Part shown: piece by piece, positions 16,568 through 24,284 of the stretch
Layout: every line of letters begins with the position of its first letter
How positions within the stretch are numbered: position 1 is the first letter of the stretch
Assembly (NCBI RefSeq): GCF_019597925.1
Contig: NZ_CP080442.1
Coordinates: 3,735,501 to 3,799,500, forward strand
Length of the DNA: 64,000 bases
Direction of reading: 5' to 3'
From: [Clostridium] scindens
Lineage (GTDB): Bacteria > Bacillota > Clostridia > Lachnospirales > Lachnospiraceae
The notes under the pieces: generated by a model
The model's database searches: none
Told to the model about the DNA's origin: nothing
What the model saw: the letters and a program-made list of their open reading frames with translations, nothing else
Translations under genes and position numbers: made by a program

Positions 16568-19500
16568 CTTGTCCTACCCATTCCTCTAATATGTCCCCTA
16601 AGTTTCTTTTTCTTAGTTCCTCCCGGTTGATATAGCGCACGCCCATGGTTTTTGCCCTTGCCGCGATCCGTCCATCCCGCTCGCAGACCGCCTTTTCGTT
16701 GGAGCACACCAGTGCCGCTTTCGCCTCTATTCCAAACCGGGAAGCCAGATACTGTATCATGTAGAGGCTCTCTTCAGAAGGTTCCTCTGTCCGCGCCATT
16801 ATAAATAATGGATGGATTCCGCTCACCGCGACGATATCCACTTGCTCTGCAATCCATTCATTCTCCTCCATATCTGTATTCCACTCAAGCCTGGTACTGC
16901 TCTTGACGTCCTGAAAGCGCCCAGCGCGCCGGATACTGTCATAAATATACGCGCGCAGCACGCCGTCTTCTTCTATCAAGCTGCGGCAAACCCCAAAAGA
17001 AGTATAGAAGAACCCTACGCCCGTTTCCAATTCGAGTTTCTTGACCAGTCCATATGACGCAAGTCTTTCAAGGCCTCTTTTTGCCGCTTCCCCCATTGGG
17101 CCGGCTGGAAGATTCCCTCGCACATCCAGCCGTGTTAAGATGATTCGATAGTTTCCATCCTTTGCTTCCTTCATCTCTATCCGGATTCTTCCCGCGCATG
17201 CCTCCGTCTGTGCGTATAATGTCTTGACCTCTTCAAGTATGGCAGGATAGAAGGATGCGATTTGAATATGAACATCTTCCCCCAGGTCAGTCTCGTCTCT
17301 TTTATATTCCGCAATAAGCCCTGATTCATTTAGCCTGGAGATCATCTGATGCAGCCCAGTCTTCATCAGGAATCCTTCCAGCAGATATTCATCCCAGTAT
17401 GCGGCCGCTTCTGCCTTCCTTCCACAGAGCAGCATCTTCTCTTCGAAACTCATATCTTTTAAGAATCCAGCAAATTGCCTCCACTCTTCCTGCGTATCAA
17501 ATTCCTGATAGCATTTCCAGAGATGTTCCACCTCTTTCTGAGGCATCGTTGTCCTGCTTGCGCCGATTGCCGTCTCGCGGATGCCGTACAGGCAGTATGC
17601 CTCATTTACCGATAGCGTCCGTTCTCCTGCATAATACTCCGCCTGCGGGCACAGATAGATGTTCTGAAACCGTCCGTCCCGATACATATGAAGGGGCATA
17701 TCCTCCTCATACGCATGCCTGCTGATGATCGAGGCGAGATATGCCGATGTCCCGGTAATGTCTGCGGAGGCCCCATCCCCCAGGCTGTGGGCCAGAAGCC
17801 GATATTCCGCCGCATTTCGGATGACTGCGCAGGAAACCTTTGTATGGATCTTCCGCATCTTCATAAACGCCCTGATATTCTCGATTTCCTTATGGATATC
17901 GTATTCGCTTACATAGACGACCTGTTCCGGTTCCATGTACATCGCATAGATAATATTATCCCCCGGCTGCTGGCTCCATCCTTTTATAATCGTTCTGGAA
18001 ACGCTTCCATGAATCAAAAGATAGGGAAGATAGTCTATGATCAGGCGATCCATCTCCTTATAGTCCCGGTTGCTGTAATATTCCTGATAGGCTGCCGCTG
18101 CCTCCTTGATCTCTTCCATAAGCCGCAAGGCATGGCCATTATGACCTTCTTCTACCTCCTCCTTTGTTCTTTGGAATTGGTCCTTCCATATTAACATCAC
18201 ATTGTCCGTATTCTGATCCAGCTTGATCATCGTATCCTTGAATCTTTCCCATGTTTCCGGCAGTTTCTGGTCCCAGTCTTCATAGGAACTCTCAATTTCC
18301 CCAAAACGCTCCCGGATGATTTTCCTGCTAAGGCCGCATAATTCTTTCGCCCTTGAATGCAGCTTAAGGGAAATCTGATCCAGACATTCTGTCATGCAAG
18401 GGTGGAGTTTCCGAGCTGCGTCTTTAAAACTGCCGTCATTGTGGAGCGTCACCTTATCCATTTCATCTGCATCATACATATCCCAGCCGCGCATGACGCT
18501 GCAAGCCATCCACCTGCGATGTTCCAGATGTGCCAGACGGCTGTACAGTGTCAAATCCTCCTTAGGCTTAAGCACCTTCTCATAAAATGCAGCCGCTGCT
18601 TTTTCGCTGTCTTCTTCAAAGATGCCGCAAGACGCCAGCTTGCATTCTATATGCATCGCGCTTTCAAGGGATGACTGATAATTATAGAGATTGCGGCAAA
18701 ACCTCTCATAATCAGACGGACAGCGTTCATCCAGCATCTTATCGTATATCCGGTTGATCTGAAACGCTGTCTTTGTCAAATTCTTATAGATCTCCTCATC
18801 TTCTGCGGCAAATTCATCATCCAGGCAGCCTATGAAAACCTCCCCCGCTCCTTCTTCCTTCAGACGCCTGCTAATCCGGTCCGCGTACATGCGATTCCGA
18901 TCTGAATTGTCATCTGCAAGCAGGCAGTACTTTGCCCCCTTTGCTTCTTCTGGGGTTCGGATAAAAAAGACTTCTGCAAACGGCTGTTCCACCAGACCAT
19001 ATTTGCCCGTCTCATTCGATCCATCCAGCACCGTCATCTTCGGAAGGGCGGGACAGCGCGATATCATCGCTTTCTTTCTTTTCTCCGGGCTTATGCAGGC
19101 CCAATAGATGCGAAGCCCATAATCCAGCACCTGTCCGCAGCATCCATAGATCAGGCGGAATAGCTGGGATGCCCGCTCTCCTTCTCCGACGATCAAAACC
19201 GATATTTTTTTATCCGCTGATGCATACTGGTAGGGAGGATATTTTTTCATCAGGCACAGCGCTCTCTTTAGAATTTTTGCCGTCTCGATCTTCTCTTCCA
19301 CAGGCCTGGCAATCTTTATAATCTTCTCCAGCTGCGCTTTTAGTTCCTCCATAGATGCATATCGCCCTTTCATGAAGTCGCAGATCGTATGCTTGAAAAA
19401 GGAGGAAAGCTCATTCTCCAACTCCTTCTTCTTATCCCCATACTCTTCCAGAAGGCCTCCAAAATCGTATCTAGCCGCGTATTTTGACTCATTAAAATGG

Positions 19501-20252
19501 ATTCCCCGCTTAAATATGCGGCCAAAAACCATCGCTCCAATAGAATAGTAGTCTGATGCCTCCGATATGCGGCTTCTTTTGTCCGCCCGGACCTCCAGCG
19601 CGGAAGTTTCTTTGGAGCATCCGATCAGAATACTTTCATCGCCCAGTTCTTCCTTGCGTACCACATTGTCAAAATCAATCAGCTTGATGTAGTCTTTCGT
19701 CTGCGACAATACGAATATATTCTCCGGTTTAATATCCAGATGCAGATAGCCGATCTTGTGGTATTTTTCTACTGCCCTGGCTGTCGCAAGTGCAACGGCA
19801 CAGATTTGGGACAGGGTCTCCTCCTTTATCTCGTCATAGCACTTTCCCTCATCATAAGACATAAACCAATAGAGGGAGTCGCCTCCCCCGTATAATTCTC
19901 CGTAATTTGGCATTTCGTTACGGGCCTCCTGCATCCTGACATGCAGATCCTTCATGACTTCATACCCGTTCAGGAACCGCCTTCTAAGCACAGGCACCAT
20001 TTCCTTGCATCCATATTCCGGATTATAGAAAAGCATCTTTCCCTCCCGCGAGAACATATACCCCTTTCCTGTTGCCTGCGCCGGATAGAACTCCTTCAGC
20101 CTTCCAATCATGCCATTGGGACATTCCACCTCATAGGCGATGCAGATTCCGCCTTTTCCAATTACCTTTCTGATTGTGAATGCCTCAAATCCTTCCTGCC
20201 CCTGCCTCTGTAATTCTATGACCATGCCTGGTTTCAATGCTTTCCGCGCCAT
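16545..20252 (-). CDS. Multidomain Ser/Thr kinase - Rossmann - RyR-like - CARF/Card1-like protein
   Basis: 1235 residues. Residues 25-310: kinase with glycine loop IGKGGICIAY, Lys53, HLDIKPEN (171-178) and DFD (193-195) instead of DFG. About 345: Rossmann-type VLIVGEGERASQLF. About 600-670: LEHRRWMACSVMRGW and a trailing LHP..., resembling the RyR domain. About 700-1235: a region resembling DUF1887/Card1-Can2 proteins, with ADITGTSAY in the place of the N-T-G-G-T CARF motif, a winged-helix-like middle part (about 1060-1110), and a nuclease-like end (QVDIVAVSG, FIMART) where the expected E-x-K is not preserved. So the nuclease part may be inactive and serve for nucleotide sensing. No membrane segment. 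The kinase call is firm; the later domains are by eye. Confidence 0.75.
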   Translation of the reverse strand: MARKALKPGMVIELQRQGQEGFEAFTIRKVIGKGGICIAYEVECPNGMIGRLKEFYPAQATGKGYMFSREGKMLFYNPEYGCKEMVPVLRRRFLNGYEVMKDLHVRMQEARNEMPNYGELYGGGDSLYWFMSYDEGKCYDEIKEETLSQICAVALATARAVEKYHKIGYLHLDIKPENIFVLSQTKDYIKLIDFDNVVRKEELGDESILIGCSKETSALEVRADKRSRISEASDYYSIGAMVFGRIFKRGIHFNESKYAARYDFGGLLEEYGDKKKELENELSSFFKHTICDFMKGRYASMEELKAQLEKIIKIARPVEEKIETAKILKRALCLMKKYPPYQYASADKKISVLIVGEGERASQLFRLIYGCCGQVLDYGLRIYWACISPEKRKKAMISRCPALPKMTVLDGSNETGKYGLVEQPFAEVFFIRTPEEAKGAKYCLLADDNSDRNRMYADRISRRLKEEGAGEVFIGCLDDEFAAEDEEIYKNLTKTAFQINRIYDKMLDERCPSDYERFCRNLYNYQSSLESAMHIECKLASCGIFEEDSEKAAAAFYEKVLKPKEDLTLYSRLAHLEHRRWMACSVMRGWDMYDADEMDKVTLHNDGSFKDAARKLHPCMTECLDQISLKLHSRAKELCGLSRKIIRERFGEIESSYEDWDQKLPETWERFKDTMIKLDQNTDNVMLIWKDQFQRTKEEVEEGHNGHALRLMEEIKEAAAAYQEYYSNRDYKEMDRLIIDYLPYLLIHGSVSRTIIKGWSQQPGDNIIYAMYMEPEQVVYVSEYDIHKEIENIRAFMKMRKIHTKVSCAVIRNAAEYRLLAHSLGDGASADITGTSAYLASIISRHAYEEDMPLHMYRDGRFQNIYLCPQAEYYAGERTLSVNEAYCLYGIRETAIGASRTTMPQKEVEHLWKCYQEFDTQEEWRQFAGFLKDMSFEEKMLLCGRKAEAAAYWDEYLLEGFLMKTGLHQMISRLNESGLIAEYKRDETDLGEDVHIQIASFYPAILEEVKTLYAQTEACAGRIRIEMKEAKDGNYRIILTRLDVRGNLPAGPMGEAAKRGLERLASYGLVKKLELETGVGFFYTSFGVCRSLIEEDGVLRAYIYDSIRRAGRFQDVKSSTRLEWNTDMEENEWIAEQVDIVAVSGIHPLFIMARTEEPSEESLYMIQYLASRFGIEAKAALVCSNEKAVCERDGRIAARAKTMGVRYINREELRKRNLGDILEEWVGQDGQRETI

Positions 20253-20274
20253 ATCCTGCCTACTGCCTTTCCTA

Positions 20275-22014
20275 TTATTTCTTTAGTAGTTCCATATCCT
20301 GCCTGTCTGCCGATAAGACCTTTTCATAGTCTTCCGGCAGAAGCAAATCCAGTTCTTCCTTATGCCTTAGATAAAATTCTCCCGCCTGTTCAAGACTATT
20401 ATCTGCCGCTTCCTGTTTCCCCATTTTTGCCAGGATCACGCCTCTGTCATGGCGAATCCACAGCTGCTGCCACGGCATCCGGAATTCCTCTTCCCGCAGC
20501 GCCGACTCGCTTAACTCAAGATATCTCAGGCATTCCTCATAATTTCCCTGCTTATAGCTTAACAGTTCATAATGCCTGTTTTCTTCCAATACCGCTTCCA
20601 GTATGATTTCCTTCCAGAAATCGCCCGGCCTGTCATCATTCAGGGAGCACAGGAGAAAGTTCTCAAACTTGTTCGTGATATTGATGGGCGGCATATTGGC
20701 ATCTTCCAATATTTCATTCATCTCATCAAAAAATACTTTGACACGCTCGGCGCCCTCTAGTTCCAGGTTTTCATCAATGGTAATGAAATTAAAATAATAT
20801 AGAAGAACCAGCTGGTGCTTGGTTACTGCCTTCTTCCGGCTATTAAGCTCGCTTAGCTTGGTGCTGCTGAGGATTTTCGTCTTAATGCTCCTAACGCGAT
20901 GCTCCCAGATGGCTCCCGCCGCATTTCCGGCCAGCTTATCCAGGGAATCCGCTTTTTTTCTTTCATCTTTTTGGTCAAGCACGATGTCCGGGAAGAACTC
21001 CACAAGCATTTTTCTTAGGAATTCGCTTTTATTGTTCGTCCGCCGTGCATTGTTGCCCCCTTCGTCGGCATATTCATCCACGTTGCCAAAGAGTTCGACC
21101 AGTTCTTTCTGAATCTCATCAAAGACCCGATAAGCAGATCTGCTGGAGCCAATCAGATATCCGGCATTGTCATCCAGAAACTCAAACAGGCTCTTTTCAT
21201 CATTCAGATTATGTATCTTTGCCAGGGCAAGCCTTGTATAGTCGTTTTCCCTGCCTCTGTGCCTGTCATAACTATCCATCACTTGATCCAATTCCATAAA
21301 GGTATTCTTTTTATTCCGGAGGCAGTATACGTACACAATTTCTTCCATCCTGCGCGGGTCCGGCCTTTGGATCCCGTCTGATGACACGCTCGCCAGAATC
21401 CGGGAAAATATAGGATAGTCCATCCCCAGTGCAAATGCGATTCTATAAAGAATCTCTCTTTTGCATTCTTCCTGCTTCAGATAATTCCGGATATCCTGTC
21501 TTTGCACCCATTCCAGCGTCCGGTAGTTTTTCCGTTCTCCATTATTATGCCTTTCTATGATCATAAAAAGGTCTACATATTTCTCAACATCCAGATACAG
21601 GATATCATCATAGGCAATATTCTCTTCCAATTCATATTTGTCCAGTTTATAATTCTTTGCCTTGTATTCCTTCACTTGCTCTATCGCCCGGCTTCTGGCC
21701 AGTTCCAATGCATCATTGCCCTCATCATAGTTAAAAATATTGTAATCAAAGACTTCTATCGTGGACATTCCATTCTTATCTTCTATCTCGAATCGGTACT
21801 TTCTGTCTTGCTCCAGATAAGTACATTTCACCTGGGGAATTTTCCTTGCCGCGTCTTTGCACAGATATCTGCGCAGGACAAACCCCAGCGTGATATTATT
21901 CTTGGAGTTATTTAAAAAATTCAAGATTTCTCTGGGATCATCTCCAAGATCATCCCACTGCTGCTCCAAACTTGCCAGATTACTTTCTCCATAACTATCC
22001 AGACAATAAGGCAT
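20275..22014 (-). CDS. Hypothetical alpha-helical protein with C-terminal TPR-like repeats
   Basis: 579 residues, family not recognised. It is cytoplasmic, charged and largely helical. Residues 1-110 contain a strand-rich segment (YRFEIEDKNGMSTIEVFDYNI). The middle has repeated short helices (YCLRNKKNTFMELDQVM; LFEFLDDNAGYLIG). The last 120 residues (YKQGNYEECLRYLELSESAL ... GVILAKMGKQEAADNSLEQAGEFY) read as two or three TPR-like units, so it is likely a protein-protein adaptor. It lies between a PP2C phosphatase (36 bp upstream) and the large kinase fusion (22 bp downstream) with an AAGGAGGAAG site, suggesting it regulates or is a substrate of that kinase/phosphatase pair. Confidence 0.75.
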   Translation of the reverse strand: MPYCLDSYGESNLASLEQQWDDLGDDPREILNFLNNSKNNITLGFVLRRYLCKDAARKIPQVKCTYLEQDRKYRFEIEDKNGMSTIEVFDYNIFNYDEGNDALELARSRAIEQVKEYKAKNYKLDKYELEENIAYDDILYLDVEKYVDLFMIIERHNNGERKNYRTLEWVQRQDIRNYLKQEECKREILYRIAFALGMDYPIFSRILASVSSDGIQRPDPRRMEEIVYVYCLRNKKNTFMELDQVMDSYDRHRGRENDYTRLALAKIHNLNDEKSLFEFLDDNAGYLIGSSRSAYRVFDEIQKELVELFGNVDEYADEGGNNARRTNNKSEFLRKMLVEFFPDIVLDQKDERKKADSLDKLAGNAAGAIWEHRVRSIKTKILSSTKLSELNSRKKAVTKHQLVLLYYFNFITIDENLELEGAERVKVFFDEMNEILEDANMPPINITNKFENFLLCSLNDDRPGDFWKEIILEAVLEENRHYELLSYKQGNYEECLRYLELSESALREEEFRMPWQQLWIRHDRGVILAKMGKQEAADNSLEQAGEFYLRHKEELDLLLPEDYEKVLSADRQDMELLKK

Positions 22015-22050
22015 CTCAACTTCCTCCTTGGTAACCGTGCTTTTCTTCTA

Positions 22051-22794
22051 TTATACAAAACTTTCCATATAAATTCCACAATTAGCCAGATTCGCCCGTT
22101 CCATCACGATAATGCTAAAATCGTCCCTTCTATTTCCTTCTTCTTTTTCTTCGCAGCCCAGTCTTTTCATCTGAAAATTTCCATCCTCTGTCATCCTGTT
22201 CATCATTCTAAGGAACTTTCTCTCCGTTCGAAATTTGTCTTTCATGCCATCCGACAGGATGACGAAGCCATCCCATTTTGAAGCGTCTCCTCTTCCTATC
22301 TTGATGTATCCCTCTATATTTTCATCCACCGTAAGATACGCAGTATATCCGCCAAAACTATTTAGCGGCCTGGATATAATCTTGGCTTTGTCCTGATTCC
22401 ATGCTCCTATACAGCCATCGCCCAGGTTCAGGCTGACATATCGCTCCTGGTCCACCGCTATCATGCAGAGCGTGGATGCATAATCCAGCGCGTCTGCTTC
22501 CATAATCCCGGACAGGCCGCTAAGCCATATCCGTATCTTGTCAGCTACATTTTTTGCTGCCTTCTCATACTTTGCCATATATAATTCTTCAAAATATTCC
22601 GTAAGATAGTTGGCAATCCCTTCAATCAATAACTTTCCCCCAATATCCGAAGCCTTGGATTCGCTGCATCCATCTGCCACGCCAATCACTGCGATTCCAT
22701 TTTTTGATGTATAACAGATACGGTCCTGGCCCATAGGGAGGTTTTCCTCATGGCATTTCCCTGTCATTTGAATTCCCTTTACTCTCCAGCTCAT
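22051..22794 (-). CDS. PP2C-family Ser/Thr protein phosphatase, first gene of the array
   Basis: 247 residues. PP2C motifs seen are GQDRI near the N-terminus, VADGCSES (metal-binding Asp), LNLGDGCIGAW, FVILSDGMKD and the terminal RRDDFSIIV, giving the expected acidic metal ligands. It should oppose the kinase encoded two genes downstream. Start ATG at 22794 has GGGAG about 9 nt upstream. It is the most upstream gene of the array, about 100 bp from a terminator closing the preceding transcript; no convincing consensus promoter could be identified in that gap, which has only an AT-rich stretch. It differs in sequence from the second PP2C of the array (3301-4092), so they are probably not recent duplicates. 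Confidence 0.88.
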   Translation of the reverse strand: MSWRVKGIQMTGKCHEENLPMGQDRICYTSKNGIAVIGVADGCSESKASDIGGKLLIEGIANYLTEYFEELYMAKYEKAAKNVADKIRIWLSGLSGIMEADALDYASTLCMIAVDQERYVSLNLGDGCIGAWNQDKAKIISRPLNSFGGYTAYLTVDENIEGYIKIGRGDASKWDGFVILSDGMKDKFRTERKFLRMMNRMTEDGNFQMKRLGCEEKEEGNRRDDFSIIVMERANLANCGIYMESFV

Positions 22795-22890
22795 TTATCT
22801 ACGCTCCCGTCTTTTTATTTTTCAGATTCATACTATCAAAACAAACGGCTCACTTTTTTTCTGGATTTTTGTCAGAATGACTGTACTCGC

Positions 22891-22923
22891 AAAAAAGAGA
22901 GACTTCTTAATTCGAAATCTCTC
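22891..22923 (-). terminator. Intrinsic terminator after the DUF134/NifX-like gene
   Basis: Minus strand GAGAGA/TCTCTC stem (22923-22918 with 22902-22897) followed by six T (22896-22891). It ends the upstream transcript and marks the 5' border of the signalling array. Confidence 0.7.
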
Positions 22924-22968
22924 CTTTTCACGCAATCATTTTATTTATGCCATCTACCTGCCATATCT

Positions 22969-23748
22969 CTATCCGCAATGATGTCCGCACTCGCCATGCC
23001 CATGTCCGCCGCAGTCTCCATGGCTGTGGTCATGATGCGTGCACATCGTGTCAGGATCATAGTTCAAGGTTCCAGCCAGATAGGACTCTACCTGCGCATC
23101 TGCGTCTCCCTGCGCGCCTGGGAACAGTTTGATGCCTGCCTCTGCCAGCGCATTCCTTGCGCCGCCGCCGATACCGCCGCAGATCAGCACGTCAATATTG
23201 CCATTTGCCAGGAATCCGGCTAATGCGCCATGGCCCTGCCCATTGGTATCTACAACTTGGCTTCCCGTAATCTTTCCGTCCTCGACATCATATACCTTGA
23301 ACTGTTCCGTATGTCCGAAATGCTGGAATACCTGTCCATTTTCATAAGTTACCGCTATCTTCATATGTCTTCTCTCCTTTTCCATACCTGGGGTTTCTGA
23401 ATGACATTCTGCCAATCCATTTAAAGAACAGTCAGAAGTCTTTTCTTTCACTGCTGCCCTATGACTTAATTCATAGTCTCCGCCTTCGATCTGAAGACTG
23501 ATTCCTTCCACAAGGAATCTTGCCAGCTTCTTGCGTGCTTCTGCATACAGCATCTGCACCGTCGCTCTGCTTACTTCCATCTGCCGTGCGCATTCCTCCT
23601 GAGTATAGGCCATATAGTCAATCAGGCGGATGCATTCGTACTCTTCCACCTTCATATTGATTCCATATTCCGTCTCAGTCCCTCTGGAAATAAAATGGCT
23701 GTTCTGTGGCATCTTTAAGACTCGCTTTTTTTTCCCTGTTCTTGGCAT
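22969..23748 (-). CDS. DUF134 HTH protein fused to a NifX/NifB-type cofactor-binding domain, His-rich tail
   Basis: 259 residues. Residues 1-95 are a DUF134-type helix-turn-helix (EYECIRLIDYMAYTQEECARQMEVSRATVQMLYAEARKK region, sigma-70 region 4-like). Residues 130-230 are the dinitrogenase iron-molybdenum cofactor fold (KIAVTYENGQVFQHFGHTEQF, VLICGGIGGGARNAL). The tail is rich in His, Cys and Gly (HHDHSHGDCGG...), suited to metal binding. Such proteins occur in anaerobes with no nitrogenase, as metal/Fe-S-responsive regulators or cofactor carriers. Single-gene transcript: consensus promoter upstream, terminator downstream. The HTH plus the operator-like repeats at its own promoter suggest autoregulation. 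Start has GGAGAGGG. Confidence 0.88.
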   Translation of the reverse strand: MPRTGKKKRVLKMPQNSHFISRGTETEYGINMKVEEYECIRLIDYMAYTQEECARQMEVSRATVQMLYAEARKKLARFLVEGISLQIEGGDYELSHRAAVKEKTSDCSLNGLAECHSETPGMEKERRHMKIAVTYENGQVFQHFGHTEQFKVYDVEDGKITGSQVVDTNGQGHGALAGFLANGNIDVLICGGIGGGARNALAEAGIKLFPGAQGDADAQVESYLAGTLNYDPDTMCTHHDHSHGDCGGHGHGECGHHCG

Positions 23749-23758
23749 TCGCCCTCTC

Positions 23759-23815
23759 CTTTATTAGCATATGTCAATATAATCATTATATGCACTTTAT
23801 TAGCATATGTCAATA
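23759..23815. repeat. 21-bp direct repeat, candidate operator pair
   Basis: Two identical 21-bp copies at 23759-23779 and 23795-23815 (core TTAGCATATGTCAATA), 36 bp apart. One covers the -35 box and the other covers the transcription start region of the DUF134/NifX-like gene. This arrangement suits a repressor, possibly the gene's own product. Confidence 0.75.
23785..23813 (-). promoter_or_regulatory. Consensus sigma-A promoter of the DUF134/NifX-like gene
   Basis: TTGACA (23813-23808), 17-bp spacer, TATAAT (23790-23785) on the minus strand, a perfect match to both boxes. Transcription would begin near 23778. Confidence 0.85.
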
Positions 23816-23842
23816 ATAAATCCAATAAATTACGCCATCCAT

Positions 23843-24280
23843 CTAGCCTGCATTGCGTATCAGCCTCTCTGCCATAGCCTGGACATCCAGAACCGTGACT
23901 AATCCTTCCTCCACCGCATATATTTCCCTCTCGATGGCGATGTCTTCGCTCTCTTTTGCAGCCTGGCTTTTAATCCTCTGCCCTTCTTCCGGCGTTATGA
24001 TGGAGAGGCCATCGGTAACGCACAGCCCCATATAGTACTTTCCGGTTTTTAAGATTATCACGAGCGGAAGAAACTCCTGCTCTTCATCCTCCTCTTTTTT
24101 AGACAAGATCGGGACTATCATTCCTTTATAATTGCACAGGCCGATAAAATGCTCCGGAAGGCATGGAATCTTTGACATCTGTATATCCCGGCAAATCTCT
24201 GCCACATATTGAAAATCAATGGCATATTTCTTGTCGTCTCCATTCAGGCACAGCAGTTCCCTGCCGCTATCATTTTCCAT
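23843..24280 (-). CDS. cheW: CheW-like chemotaxis coupling protein
   Basis: 145 residues of CheW fold. It begins with LCLNGDDKKYAIDFQYVAEICRD and contains the usual IPCLPEHFIGLCNYKGMIVPIL segment, in which the CheA/receptor-binding surface lies. The end (VLDVQAMAERLIRNAG) fits the last helix. It should bridge the MCP and CheA. It is the last gene of the chemosensory operon, 4 bp after cheA, with a GGGAG site. No terminator is obvious between it and the next gene's promoter region. Confidence 0.88.
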   Translation of the reverse strand: MENDSGRELLCLNGDDKKYAIDFQYVAEICRDIQMSKIPCLPEHFIGLCNYKGMIVPILSKKEEDEEQEFLPLVIILKTGKYYMGLCVTDGLSIITPEEGQRIKSQAAKESEDIAIEREIYAVEEGLVTVLDVQAMAERLIRNAG

Positions 24281-24284
24281 CCTG

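Noticed and set aside
16545..20252. Type III CRISPR ancillary effector
   Set aside because: CARF-like similarity only; no cas10, csm/cmr genes or repeats are found in the window.
22795..22890. Promoter for the signalling array
   Set aside because: CTGACA and TAGTAT-like elements occur but not with proper spacing, so no promoter was called.
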